From Gymnorhina tibicen (taxonomy: Eukaryota > Chordata > Aves > Passeriformes > Artamidae), in NCBI GenBank assembly GCA_013399875.1, contig VXAZ01002275.1, positions 540-64,539 of the forward strand: a stretch of DNA of 64,000 nucleotides, given 5' to 3'. Made by a program: the position numbers and the translations under genes. The notes under the pieces were generated by a model that did no database searches, was not told the DNA's origin, and saw only the letters and a list, made by a program, of their open reading frames with translations. Shown piece after piece: positions 20,786 to 35,700 of this stretch; position 1 is the stretch's first letter; each line of letters opens with the position of its first letter.

Positions 20786-23700
20786 ATATTATATGAAACA
20801 TATTATTATATTATAATAATATAATTATAATTATATTATTATAATATAATAATAATATGTTTCATTGATGTTATTATTGTAATTTTTTTCTAATTCTTCT
20901 TCTCCATCTCATTGAGGGAGGGGAGATTGTGAGCAAGTGACTGCGTCGTACGCAGTTGCAGTGTGAGGTTAAACCACAACATCCCTGCAGGCTCTATCAC
21001 TGCTGTTATCTGCACTGGGTTTAGGAAAAAGAACTCCTCCTATCTATTGTTTTCTCAGCCTAATCAGACTTGCCTATCTGTTTCCACAGAAGTCATTATT
21101 ACATCTCTTGGTTCACTTATGACTTTCCCAGATCTGAGCTCTCCACATGTGCCTGGCATGGTGTAGAGTGGCCTTTTGATGGCGAGGTGCAGACTGACTT
21201 GACCCTTTTCAGAACCATCTGTGAATGCTGTGCATATTGCCATGGCTGCCTCATTGATGCCACTTGGAGGGTGAAATCCATAGTGCTTTCCCCAAGAAAG
21301 GCTTTTCCTGGGTTGACTGGTTTGAGTGCTAAAACATGTAGAGATGAAGGGATGTGACAAGACACTCTGCAAGCCAGTGGGAGCAGGGAGTGCAGAAGTC
21401 CAGTCCAGTACACTGATGACCATATCACTGGTATCTCGCTTTTATCTTAGTGTTTTGCTTCTTTCCTTTGGCTTCCATTACTACTCCTCTCCACAAATCC
21501 CAGGATGGCTGGCAAGAGTCACCTCTAGACAGCCACAGCACTCTGTAATGTGCAGCAAGGGGAGTCCCTCTCTTCATCACTGCTCCAAATTCCTCCTCTG
21601 CATCTACTATCGTAGTAATAACACTTACGTTGCATAGAGCTAATGTAAACTAGCATTACACTGAAAGTACATTTTTGCCTTCACTGGCTATAGTTAGTTA
21701 TGTTTCTGACCTGGAGTAATGAGGCAGTTCAGATGACTATGACATATTTGAGAAGTATCCCACTGTCAATACCTTAAAGTGTGTCTCTCTAGCTTACACT
21801 CATAACTCAGCCTTTAAAACCCCTGCACCAAGCCAGTAGGACTAAAAATATAAGCCCATCCTTTCATTATATAGTTACAGCATGTTGTCATGGGCCTAGA
21901 GTCTTTAAGAAGAAACCTTTCCTAGCATACCTTTTTAATACCCATCACTGCTGGGAACACTTTATTTGCTATGAAAGAACAGAAATGACCAATTTCAGGA
22001 ATATTAGGTCCTCCTTGCCTAGGAAATCATGTCATTTCTCACATTCCTCTGGGTATCTGATCAATTTTGTGTGTAAGATGCAGAAACAATCTGCATAGTG
22101 AGAGACAAAGATTAGAGTCAAAGATTACCCAGAAGGGAAGTAGATTAAAAAGATGTTTTAAATGAGGGAAATATTAAAATACACAACACATAAACACACA
22201 CACACACACACAGACACACACAGGGTGGAGGTAGCTGATGCTTCCATTGTTTCTTATGTGAATCCTCTTCCCTGAAGGTATGATGGCATGCATTTTAAAT
22301 CAAAGAGCATTGAAAGAAACAATGCATTTGCAGCCACAGATAAAAGTAACAATGCTTCACATTAGAACAAAAGCAGATGGGACACATCTGTGTCGCTGGG
22401 GATTAAGTGACATATGGCAGTGACATGCTTTACATTCTCAAAAATCTGCAAGATATTCAAAATAAGTTGTTTTTTATAGCTACCAAATCATTAGAACATG
22501 CTTCATTTTGTAAGTGCTCTTGCCATTGCAGTTCTTTATGTGAATGAAATTGCCTGTGAAACAACTTCCTTTTTTCCTCATACATCTCGTGTTACTTCCC
22601 TCATAATTCATTATTGCATGTTGTGTGTGTGTGTGTATGTGTGTCTTCCTGTGATCATTCTATCTGGATTCTGAAAGCAATAGTTAAAAATCTCTGCAAG
22701 AGCACAGTGATAAACTAAAAAGAAAATAAATAATAGAAGAGGAGCTGTGGCAGAGAAGTCTGAAGGTTTTAGGAAAACCGTTTAAAGTTCTAGGATTTAG
22801 CTCTGATAGCCATAGTTTTTAATGGATTTTTCCTCAGTAAATATTCCAGTTATAACAAAGTTAAATACAATTGTTGCATGACTAAACAATACCTCACAGT
22901 ATAATGGCAAACACTATTGTGTTTGGTTTTTTTTAAATGCCAGAACTTCACTACTTTTCTTTTATGAAACAGTAAAACAAACAAATAAACCAAAACAAAA
23001 GATAAATGTCAAAGTAACTACAGAGAGAAAAGTGACATAGATGTGGTGAAATACCTGCAGAAGGTACAAGAGGAGTGAATAAATGTCACAACCACAGTAT
23101 CACTGGAATTTGAGACATTTTTTTAAGTATTGGGGGCAAAATATATAAAAGCAGAAATGTGATGGAGCAGAAATCATCTTACCATATACTTCAAAAAGAT
23201 TATATATGAAAATGATTCTAGGAACTGTCTTTGAAAACAAGAATAAAACGGAGACATTTTCTAATTCAGAGGCATGTTAGAGTGCATATATGTTAATATA
23301 AAGTGATATGGAAAGAATATGGTATTTTGTCTGAAAACCACTTCAGGTACGAATAATCTTGTATGAATAAAGTAGTAACTTGTGTGTCCAGGCTCAGGTC
23401 TCTGCCTAAAGAAATGAGCAATGGCTAGAAAACATCTAGCAGCTGCCCCCCTCAAAAAGCTGAGAGATTATGAAAACAAAACCAGGGAACACTATGAAAC
23501 AGAGGCGGAATGGTTGATAATACAGGTACCATTGCTGAAAAACTAGTGGAAATCCATGGTCTGCTACCTATCATCTTTTTAATATTTCATTATTCTTTAC
23601 TGTGCACAACAAGCCAGAATGTGTCTCACACCAGGATGCTCAGTTAAGAAGCTGACCACTTTGTGAACAAACCTGGGGAGCTGGAAGGGCTGGACTCTTG

Positions 23701-26700
23701 CCTTATAGCTCAGGGACCTTGGCATGCAAAGCAGAGCAGGAAAATCAACCAACCAAGACCAGACATGGCAGCACAGCTCCCAGAAAGGAGAGAGCATCTG
23801 TCCTTCCTGGGGATGCCATATGGATAATCTGGCCAGACCTAGCTGCAGGTTCCCTTGCTGTGTGATTCTCAGCAATTACATCCTGGAAAGAAAGATGAAA
23901 TGCAACTATAGCATGTCTTCTCAAAAGATTGGTAGCAGTTTATAGGTCATGTCGTTCAATCACTGGGCTTCTTGCAGACTTCTTTGCACATGCAGAAGCA
24001 CGGAGGGAATTCAGAGAGGGGTTTAAAAGTTTAATGTAGTCCATGACTAACTGCTTTCCACAGAGCTCTTCATAAAACCATCAGGGGATTGGTTGCCTTG
24101 TGCCTCCCAATTGTCTGCAGACTCCAGGAGTGGTTTAGGGAACATTTTCAGATTGTTCAAGAATAAATCCTGAGGAACAATCCAGTCCTTGGTCTAGTAA
24201 TTCCATGTCTCCTTTCTACTGATAAGCCCCGGCACTGGATCCAGCACTCCAGGTGTGTATCACCAGTGCTGAGCAGAGAGGAAGGATCACCTCTACTTGT
24301 GTGGTTCTTCCTGTTGCAGCTGAGGATGCTGGTGACCTTTGCTACAAGGGTGCATTGCTGGCTTAAAGTCAACTTGGTACCTGTAAGGTTCCTCGGGGCT
24401 TTCCTGCTAACCTGCTCACCTCCCAGTGGGCCCCCAGCCTGTTCTGGTACCTGTGGTTACTCCTCCGGTGCAGGACAACTTTGGACTTCATTTCAGTGAA
24501 CTTCATGAGGTTCCTGTCAGTCATTTTTTTCCAGTTTTTTAAGGTCCGTCTGAGTGGCAGTAAACCATGTGCTGTATCATCCACTCCTCCCAGTTTTGTA
24601 CCATCAGAAAACTTGCTAAGGATGCTCTCTGTCACATCATTCTTAACAATGTTAAATAGCATTGTCCGCAGTAACCATCCCTGGAGTACTCTACCACTGG
24701 CTGGCCTTCAGCTGAACTTTTTGCTGCTGGCTACAACCCTCTGAGCCTGACAGTTCAGCCACTTTTCTGTCCACTTCACTGTTCACTTATGTTGCCTGTA
24801 AGGCATAGACCAATGTCTGAGAATTTCTCAGAGGTGGTGTCAAAAATCTTGCTAAACTTGAGGTAAACATCACACACTGCTCTTCCCTCAAACTTTAATG
24901 AGTTTGTGTGTTTTCTTACTGCTTCAAAGATATTTCAGAAACAAGGGAGACACTATCAGAGGGTCATAAAAACTCTCAGATCTTTTACCTAGAAAGTATC
25001 ATGCCCTTTGCCAGTCATTTTTACTTACCAGTAACATACATAGGCAAGTAAGTCTGGCACTGGTTTTGGGAGACTGACTTGGCAATTTTAAATATTGACG
25101 TCCATCATCTAGCCTAGTTTAAAAGATGAAACAGTGCCACTGCTTTTGGTTAAACTTCTGTGACTGGGGGTAGTCAGTAATAAAGCCTATTCTACCACTG
25201 ACTCCTGAGAGATTCAGGCTTCCCCATTACCAGCAAACACTCCATTTAGCACACAGAGTTGTAGTGTCACAATGCATTAGCACAAACATTGTAGGGGAAA
25301 AAAGCAGAAATCTCTCTGGAGTATGAAACATTAAGTATTTGAAAATTACGATTTAAAGAAAAAGTCTATGAACATACAAGTCAGACTAGCCATCCACCTC
25401 AGTTCCCTTCTCCAAAGCAGCTGTAGCAGAGAGCTGGCAGTGTGATTAGGCCAGCCTCTTTGTGGTACCAGCAGCTGCTATGGCTATTTGCCAGGATGCC
25501 CCAAGGCTCCATCGCTTCTGAATCCATGTCATTTTGTAAGCAAAACCATGCAGCACACAAATACGTGGTCACCAATGCCAGCTTGGCAGACTAAGAATAC
25601 ATCAGCTATGACTATGTTAACAATTTTGAATACGAGAGATTGCAAAGTATTAGGGTCACATTACAGAGGGGAGAGTGGAAGAAAAGATGGAAAACTAGGT
25701 GCAGTTCTGGGCTACTTCACCTCACAAAGTTTAACAGGGAAAAGGGCTTGGCTTCAGCATGGATGAAGCACACAGTGCAAAGACAGCTTTCCAAAGCCTA
25801 CAGCAAAGGGTTATGCTCAGATTTCTGCAAGTCAGACCTCCCGTGGGGGCCTGCTTCAATGCACCATGACAATGGAGGTACCAGGGCAGTCTAGCAGCCC
25901 AATTGGGTCCAGAGACCGGTGAAGGGCACTTTTTGCCTTGTAAAAGCTGAGGCAGCCAGTTTAAAAGAAAGGTTAAAGACGAGTATTACGTAAGTACTTA
26001 AGATGAGAGCAACAGTTCAGGAAGTCATTTCTTCCCTAGAGCACAGGAACATGGGTGGGTAGGTGAGTGAAAGGACAGAAAATTTGCTCCAAACACAGAG
26101 CCTCTTTCCATAGGACAAAGTGTGGTGATTTTCATGGGTTTCCTTTCCACACAAGACTTTTATAATGGAGTCTGGGCCTGCTGAGGCACTGGAAAGTACT
26201 AAGATCATAATAGAGGACAAATCACTGCTTAAATGAGATGGAAAGCTTACTTAAGATGCTGAAGGAGAGATCCTGTGGTCAGAGCTTGTCTTTACCATTG
26301 GTGAAAACATAGTATCCAATACTGAGGTGTCAGCAAGGGGTATTGAAGGAGTGCTTACAGCATTTGCTTCTCTGGGTGCCTGCGATCATGTAGAGTATTC
26401 CACAAGCAGAGAGAGGCCCCATGAAATTGATATGTTGGTGTAATTTACCAAGTGAACCAAAATACTCTTCTTTTTTGTTTACCAGGCACTGCCATGCTAG
26501 AATGTCACAAACCCCCTTGAGTATCAGCAAAAATGAAGAGAACACAATTTAAACAGACCTATGAAGTGTTTATAAACTGAATTTATTATTAGCTTTAAAA
26601 GGCATGTCTGCTTTGTTGTAGGGCAACTTTTCTCAGGCTTGAAGGGTTTGCTAAGCATGGTAAGACACTGGGAAGGCAGAAGGGGTTGTTATATTTTGTT

Positions 26701-29700
26701 TGCACTGTCAAGAAAATATTCATCACAACCTCTGTGAGAGCAGTTTTGGTCTCAGTGTGCAGAGCTCTGATCAAGATGTAAAAAACATCACACACAGAGA
26801 CTGGGAGCTGCAGTGGATAAAAAATGCTTCAGTCCAAAGTAATAATGATTTAGAGTGCGGATTCTCTGCCAGGTTCAGAGAATTTTGTGTGTACACTCAT
26901 GCTGACAGGACTGGTTTGACCTCAGGGAACCTGCAGTCCAGAACCTGCAGACCCTCACTCTCTTAGGTGTAGCTCTTAAGTAGAGCTCAGGCTGCCGCTA
27001 GCCACAACACCAAGATCTACACAGTTTTGGGGGAACCAGGGTTCTGAGTAGTGTATCCTAGCAAACTGCTTGCTTTTCTGAGGGAAGATACCCAAACCTT
27101 TACCATCTGCAGTTGTCATGGCAAGGAAATCTGGTCATGCAGGTTAGATGGATGCTCTCCACACCCACCCCAAAGTTGGGAAGTAGGGCATCTTGGAAAT
27201 TAGGCATAGACTGAAATTCTGCAAATCTTTAACATGCTCAGTTGTTTGCATGACAGCTTCACGAGGAGTCTGTTCCCAGTGGAAACTGAGTTAAGTGTGT
27301 AATACCAGAAATTCAGTATCACTGTAACAGCTGTCAGATACTCTAGCCTTCATACCACCACCTCAGTAGGTGTTAACGAAGTGTGCTGCCATCAGAATGA
27401 AAAAAGTCAAGGGAAGTAACCCAAAGCCTGGAAATACTGCTACACAAAACTGAAGAGGGTATGAAGAAGGGTTGTTACTGTTTCTTGGGCATAGAAAAAG
27501 GCCCGATACATCAGCTCCAAGAAATAAGGATACCTGTTATCCATGCTCAGTAAAAACACAATATGTCTGTGTAATACCAGTGCTGGCTCACAGTAGCCAG
27601 TCTCTAGGAAATAAGAACAAGCAACTGAAAGAATTGTTACTGCCTTCCAGGAAGCTGGTGGTTTTGGAGCCACAACTCTACTGACCATCAGCAGGAGGAA
27701 CTCCCAAGAAATGGGGACATTCAGTCAGAGCGCCAAATTCTGTTCAGTAGTTTCTGAATGTTAGTAATGAGTTAGAGTGTTAGTAATTAATTTTTTTATA
27801 TGCAGAAAAGCTATGTCTGTCACATTCGTGTGCAGAATTTGGGTGATATTTTTGGGAACTGCTTTCTAATTACAAACCTAATAAGAGGAGCTTTTCAACA
27901 AAACAGACAAGCAATGGTGACAGTGTGACCAGCTCGAATGACAGACACCTTTCTTTTCCTCTAGTCTCTCAGCAGGGTGAGAGCCAGAGACACTTGTACA
28001 GAGAACTGCTGAGGAACTACAATCGTCTGGAACGGCCTGTAGTGAATGACTCTCAACCGATCGTAGTCGAGCTCCAGCTTTCCTTGCTGCAGATAATTGA
28101 TGTGGTAAGTTCCTTGCTCTTCTCTTCTCTTCTCTGTGGCACCCATTCAGCATAACAAATCTGATCTCTCATCTAGGAGACATACTTTTCCTCTTTATCA
28201 GGCTATCAGAGATGAAAGCAGTCTGTGTTTTGCTAAGCATCCTCCCTAAATGCTAGAGTACATGCTTTGACACTTTAGAGGAATGAATATCCTCCTGAAA
28301 GCGCAGCCATTTCTGACACAACATGAGCTGCAAGGAGATTAATTATGTATTTTTTTCCATTTGTTTTAAACAGAGAAAATAATTCAATCAATTAGAAGCC
28401 ATGTGTTGCTACAAATTATTAATGATACATTCTTCTCAGAGCAATGTGGGATGCAATAACTCAAGACCATGTGTAGCATTCAAAGCTACCATCACTGCAC
28501 TTACACTTTTTCATTAGATATTATAATGGCATTGGCCTCTTTTTCTATCATATTTTTACCATGCACTGCAGCTGAATGAGTCTGCCCTGAGATGAGCTTA
28601 GAAATACGTAAAAGCAAAACCTGGAGGCACAGCCCTATAATTGTCTTGACTACAACATGCTTTTACAGAATTGGAGATTTGACCCATGGAAAATTTTAAC
28701 ATAATAATCCAAATCCTTTTTTTCATCATGAAGAGGATTCTGTATGATAAACCATTATATATATAGACAGGATTTCTTTCATCTACATGAGAAAAATGAG
28801 CCGGGAGAACAATTTTGACCATTTTCACCCTCAGCAGAGCAAACAGGTGAACACACTAATGCTCTTATCTTCATCCTACCTTTTCCATAAACAGTATTTG
28901 GGACTGGTTTCTGATACCCTGTCGCTGTCATGGAGGGAATGAGGAATAGAGAGAGAGATGTAGAAACATTTGTGCAGTTGCAAAGTGAATTAACAGAAGC
29001 CTCAAATATTTAAACGTTTTAAAGCTCTGACAACCTTCCTGAAAATGTGTAGTACACCAGGTGCTCTCCCTGGAGAGGTAAGCAGGACCCTGAAGGTGTA
29101 GCCCTCCCAGCATTTCAACATGCAAGTGGCAGGTCCATTCAGCTGTGGTATTCCTGGAGGCAGGCAGCAGCCACCCGGATAGGGTAGGCGTCTTTCTGTT
29201 TTGAAATGTTACCAACTGCATCGAACTGGAAGAGAGAGGAAATCAGTACTGTCAACCAAAGTCCTCTACATGAATGAAAGAGCAAAGATTTCCTGCAGCT
29301 AATTTCAAGTAAATTTCAGCAAGCAATTCTAGGTTTAGCGGAGACATTTCAGCTCCAAAGATCTTCCTTCAGCCCTTCTTTTTCTGTGGTATTTTCTTTC
29401 AACCTAATTTGAAGGTTGCGGGTACTAAAGGGGACTCTTCAGCCATAGGGCTGTGACTGTACATTTTCAAAGTCAGGAGGAGTTACATGAAACAATTTTT
29501 CAACTGTGTTTCACCTTCCTATATGAAACGCAACCTTTCAGGAAACTGGCGGTTTTTTTAAAGCACCTTATCTACATTATGTCAATGTCCCTTACAAGAA
29601 ATTTAGTTCCAGTGTTTCCTTTTGGTTGTTCACAATAGGAAATAGGTATGCTAAATGTTCGTACCTATCAGAAATGAAGATTTTCTTCCCAAATCTCTGC

Positions 29701-32700
29701 ACCCAGTACAGATGCTAGATGTTAATCAGTTTTAATCAGAATTAATGACCTGTCCTAGGCTTGTGGTCTTGCAAACTGCGCTCAAGGTGTTTTAAAAAAC
29801 GTCCAGAATCACCTGATAAGTTTATCTTGGATGATGTCAAAAGGTGCCTGTCTCCTCAGTGGAGGACACAAAATCACTTGGCAGCCGAGTCCCTATAGTA
29901 AAAAAGTCGTTGTAGCATCAACAAGTGGCTAAACCAACCAGCCTGAAAATGCACAAAACACTGATCCACTGGGTCCTTAAATCAGGAGGAATAAGTGCAG
30001 AAATATGCCAGCAACAAGCACTGTACTTGTGAGCCCCTCATCCTCCATTACTGGCTGGACAGATGGCAGGATTTGTCTGCCCCAGTTGCTGAAGTTAAGT
30101 GTCTGTTTAAAAGGAAGCTTGTTACACCCACAGTGATGTAAAGAGAAGCAGTCAAGCTACAAGGAAGAGATAACCTCTATCAGCTGAGACACCATGAGGC
30201 AAACCAAGTGGCCATCTCTGTTCACTCAGATGGGAATCTGGGCGTGAGTTGACTCTGCCTCCACAGCTGCCCTGCCTGGCAGAAGACAAAGCAGCCAGTG
30301 CACAGCTCTTCACTAGGGGAAGATGATTGACAGCATCACAGTCTTGGCAATGGCGTATGCATTAATAAAGTGAAAAGCTGCTCTTTCTGAGGACTTGTGT
30401 GTCCAGCGTGGTCCATTACCATAAAAGAGCAGGGTGCTAGGCAGGGTCCCAGCATGAGAGCACTTCTTACACCATGCTCCCTGGGGAGGAAACAAGCGCT
30501 CCATGCTCAGCGAAGTGTGCCAAGGCATACTACAGCATTGCTGGACTCGCTGAGATGCTTTGCAAACAGTCACTGCAATGGGCATGAGACAGTGGACCCT
30601 GTTCTGGTTTCCCTGCAGGAGAAATCAATATGAAGAAGATGAAGACGAATCTCCTGTTTTATTGTTACATGGAAATTAGAACAGGTCTGCCACTGATACT
30701 CAAAAAAACTTGTGCCTTACCCATGCCAAGACGTGGCATCACATCTAAAGCACTTCTATCTGGGACAGGTTCCATGACATGTCTCCATAAGTCTGTTTCG
30801 TACACATAGTGTATTAAAATGTAATAAATCTTAAATTCATCTTCTGCAGACAGCCTGCTGAGAATAGCATTGGTGACAATCTAGTTGCACTGTGCTACAC
30901 GGAGAGAAAAGACTGCTCTGAGATCACTGTGGTTTTCCAAGCAGTACTACAAGTAACTACTTAAAATCTCACCTCCTCTTCTTACAACCATTCAAAGAAA
31001 ATGTCAAATCATGACTGCTTTGGATTAGGTTTTCTGCTTCTACTTGCATGTATTTGCCTACACAGGATATGTATGGTTTTTAGCATTCAAAACCAGCCAT
31101 CATACTCAAGGCTGAGAAGAACACGTTCTCTGTTTGTCACAGTTGTGGTAGACAAATGCAAATGAAGGACTTTAGGGTTTGGACTTTTTCCCAAAATTAT
31201 ATTAATTCATAACTACAGCCATGACAGGCCCATTACATTCAGGAAACAAATTAGCAGAAAGAGAGACAGTTGCAGCCCCTGTTTAACAGCAGGGTTCAGT
31301 TCAGTTTGCCTTGTCCTCTGCGTGTAAGGACAACCTCATGCTGAGTTGTCTCATGTGAATGCCATTTCTGAGGGTCCCTTTTGCTTGGAGCCTGACCCCC
31401 AGGCACTCCCTGAGCATCAGAAGGGCGTTGGCTGGTGACCTCTTCCACAGAGCACTGTCAGGTACTGCCAAGCCCTGCCAACCCAAGCAAGGGTAGACAT
31501 CCAAGAGTACCTGGAACAAAACTTCTCTTCTTATTTTGACTAAGAGCCCAGTCAGTTGGTGAGGCTAGAGTAATTAAGAAATGAGGCATGACATTTTCTG
31601 CAGCAGAGGAAATGCATGCATTTTCCTTTGGCACAATGCAAAAGGAACCTGCTAGGTGAAAACTATTTGTCATCATGAATGATGGTTTTCATTGCTCCTG
31701 TTGGCATTTGCAGGAGACCTTATCTGAAGAGCTGTATATGTGGTTGCACTGTTAAGTTAAAAAAAAAAAAAAAATACAGCTTTTGAGGTCCCTGCATATG
31801 GTGGAGTCCTGTAGTACTTTTCTCCTTCATGTTCAGCCTTCCACCTGCCAATGTCAGAGGTCATAATGACAAAAAATGGGACTGCAAGTGACAAGTGGGA
31901 AGCCACAAAAGTGCTGAAAAAAATACCCAGCAATCCATGAGTCATTTTGCACTTCCAGAAGCCAAAAAATACATCCTTTTCTTGTATTTTGGGCTGCAAA
32001 CCCAAAACAAATGCTGTATCTGGAAAAATTTATTATGGACTGGTCTGATTCAATTCAACAGTGTGTAAAATGATTGTACATCCTAGGGACTGCAGGATTA
32101 TCCCAGACCTAATCACATGCTTGCAAACAATCTCACTTTTAAACTGCAGATGTCGTTGCTATGGTGTGTCAAAGCTCTCCACATTTTTGGAAAGCAGCAA
32201 GACAAGGTAATGTAAGAGTTTAGTAGGACAACAGAAACAAAGACTCGCTTTGGATTTTTTTCCTGAAAACTGGGTCTGTGCCTTGCTGTTCATGAAAAAC
32301 AAGAAAAAAGATCCTCACATACTTTCACCGAGTGCTCAGGTGCAGTCGCTATCGCTATAAGCAGCATACTAGCTTAGCAGCACAGATATTTTTGCCTTCT
32401 CTACCCAGAACTTATCAAAATGTTGTGTTCAAACTTAAGCTTCCACTGGTTTCCCCTAAATCAGAGACTACAGCCCCGAAGGAGTTGGGTCTTTTTGTTA
32501 TTTTGCGTTGGTTTGTGAGGTTTTTTTAGGAAGTGTTTGGTAAGAGAACAACTTTTAAATTCAGTAATATGTTGACATTGAAGCTGCCTTCACTTGCCTG
32601 CTCATTTCTCAGGTGATCCTATCAAATAATAGGACTGCTGAACTCAGTCCCCAGGAGCTCAGACCTCTTTGCTCTCTCTCAAATAGAGAGTTCTCTATTT

Positions 32701-35700
32701 GAGTGAGAGTTTCCCAAGCTAGAGGCTGCCTGTCAGTATACTGTGCCAGGAGCTAAAAGTTGAGAAGGCAGGAAGCAAGGCTATACCTGGCCCTGGGGTG
32801 CATCCTGTCTGACACAGCCCTCCTACTCCTGGCTTTTTCACAAAATCTCTGTCAGATCTGAATGCCTTTAGCAGTTGATACGTTTGTTTTTAGATTATTT
32901 TGTTTCATAAGCTTTCTAGGGCTGCTTCTGCAGGTGTATTGAAAGGCCAGAAAGTTCAAGGTTTATTTTCTAGCTCTAATTCACCTCTTCCTTCTTAAAC
33001 TGACCTTACAGCTTCTAGGTCATCCACTCCCACCTTTCATTCCAGCACCATCAAACATACAAAAACCAGTGCTGGGTGTTATGTAGTAAACCCAGGTCAA
33101 CAGACAAGTGATTCAAGGAAACAAATAAAAATATGCAGTGCACATAAGCACCTATTCATTTGTTATTCCCAATATAGTACCAGTATTTAGTGGATTAAAC
33201 CATAATCCCTGTAGTACATCCCGTACAAATCTTCTACAGATAGATATCTTTAACAATGTAAGCTTGACCATTCAACTGACTCTTTCAGCCCTTCTAGATT
33301 AATGTATTTTTTTTTTCTTTCCTAATTATGCCTTTGCATTTATTTGTAGGCCTCCTGCATAGCTTTTGTGAGCGATGTTTACTCTGTTTCTCCTTGAAAG
33401 ACCTCCACTACCAAACCACATACGTATCTTTCCAGATGGTTTTTTTTCACTCCCATCTTGCAAGAGCCAATTCAATGAGACCAGACCAGCGAGGCTGATG
33501 CAAAATGGTGCATCTGAGAAGAAAAACAGACTGGACACCATTATAAAAGCTGAAAATCAGTAATTAGTGATCGTGAATAGTAGTCATTAAAATTCCAGAC
33601 AGAAAAATTACAGAAAGGATTCTAGACCAACAGATACATTAGAGTTAAATCCCAAAATCTCTCTCCTGGTGACGGAACTCACTTTGTGTGACTGATTTTC
33701 AACTCCGTGAAGAAAAAGTAAAATTCTTCTCCATTAGCATGGGAGGATCTTGAAAATTGGGAAACTCAGGGCTAATTGAGCCATGAATTATTATTTTGGC
33801 TGTCTCCTATGTGCCAGACATTATCAAAATGCCAGTCTCACTAAACAAATTAAACACGCAACATGTGAATTTGCTAGCACAAAGTTAAGCGCCATGGGTA
33901 GTACGGCTTCCTGACTAACACTACTTGCACACGCTTGCGTGAAACATTATGATGGAGCTTTAGTTACCTAAACCTTGCTGGCATCTTTTTATTTTGTTTG
34001 ACTTCTGCCCCACTCAGTGCAGAGTGGAGGCAGCTCACTTAGTGAGCAGCAATTCCGTGGTTTGTTTTCTTTCAGCATGGTCCCCCAAGCTGTATTTAGT
34101 GGCAGTGGCTCTAACAAAAGAAAGGCTGATTTCCTTCCGAGATTTTTTCATTGTGGTCATCCAGCTTGAGCATTTCACGATAATGAAACAATTTTCTCTC
34201 TGACTGGTGAAAAGACTGTACTCTGTTGTTTGTAGATCTTCAGGTCACGTATGTTCCTTAATTTTGGGTAACTAATCTGAGGCATCAAGGATTTGCAATA
34301 AAGCAGTTAAGCCAAAGCTGTTGGGGTGGCCTTGAACCTCATATTTCTTAGTTTCTCTGAGTTCTCTGAGGGTAAGTCCTGAGAGACAGTGAGTTCAGCT
34401 TCTGAGTAAAAACCTTTCTTCTCATTTTCTATCCCTGATCACGGACTTTAAGAGATCACTTGAGTTTTGGAACATGCCTACATTCCCTGATTTTTTGCTG
34501 TGCTGTCACAGCAGCGTGCAAATATAGGAAGAAAAAGCAAAGGCGACCTTGCAGATAGACTGAGTGTGAGTCTCTGATAAGTACTCAGGGTTGGCTTTCT
34601 CAACCATCCTTCTACTGTTTTCCTTGTGATTTCAAATGCTGGAAAGGACAATTAATAATTAATATCCTGGAATAACGATTTGTGTCTAGTCCTGTTTGTT
34701 GAAGCACCTGCCAACTGTGCACAAAATACATGGAGGGCTATTTCAGGAGGAGGTGTCCACCCTGTAGAATATAAAAACCACCTACAAGCTATGTGTGGAT
34801 GATTTTGGATTTTAATGGAGGACTGACTGCTTTTGTATGGTGACCTAACACCCTTTCCCCCAGGAACTAAGCATGTATGTCAGTTTATCCAAGCAGTCAG
34901 AGAGCAGCACTGTGCTGGAAGGCCATGTGAGGCCCTCTGACTCAGCTTCTGGGGTTTCCATGAGAACTATCTTTGAAACAGTGGGACAAAGCTGGTGGCT
35001 TCACTCTTCCCAGGATCCCAGAGAACTGCAGGGACAGGGAGTCCTGCAATTTGCATGTCTTTGTGGAGGAACTTGAAGTCAAACAGTCTCAAGACTGGTG
35101 TTGGAGTCTACATTGTGTCACAGTTCACAGGAGTCCTGATCTTCGGGTACTAGTGCAAAGCTACAACCTAGAAAAATAAAATTAGTTTCCTAAGTCAAGT
35201 ACCCGCAACCCCAGGCAGTAGTTGGAAGTCATCTCGCATGTGCAGGGCAAGAACAAGACTGCCTTTTTTCACCACAATGGAAATTGGAAAATTGGAAAAT
35301 ACTAGGGGAAAAGGCAAGTAAGACATGAATCAAGTAGGCTTGGGAGACTCTCAGTCACCAGTTGTGCCAGTGAGTGGGAAGGCTGCCTACTCTGAAGCCC
35401 TGACTGGCAAAAGAAACTGGCATTTATTCCCTTATTTCTTCCTCCGAGTCTCACCTTTGGGGAATGCATGGGTTCAGTACTTGCTGCAGTGGCTTTTGTA
35501 TCCAGGCCTTTGCATTTAACATCTGTATCTGGTTAGTCTCTGACATGCAGGGAAATTTCACAAGGAATATGTGAGATCTTCTTGAGGACTCTGATAACCA
35601 TGCATTAGATAGCCTAACGAATATGGTTGGCATCCCTGTGTTTGTAGGCTCCTCTGGCATAGTCCCTCTTTCAATGCTGTGCTCCTCCCAGCACAAGGTT

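Larger units (their letters stand above)
12259..27964 (+). other. CHRNA8: CHRNA8 intron 1
   Basis: 15.7 kb from GTAAGC to TTTCCTCTAG, assuming the proposed exon 1. It is mostly unique sequence. It contains a T-rich start (12289-12360), a CR1 tail at about 17622-17760, a CR1 ORF2 relic at 24150-24900, ATT, CA and GT microsatellites, an AT palindrome at 20793-20865, a perfect CRE at 16406 and a bZIP-site cluster at 18191-18222. No other gene is recognised. Confidence 0.6.

Noticed and set aside
20586..20801. Asparagine-rich open frame
   Set aside because: It is the translation of the ATT/GTT microsatellite on the minus strand.
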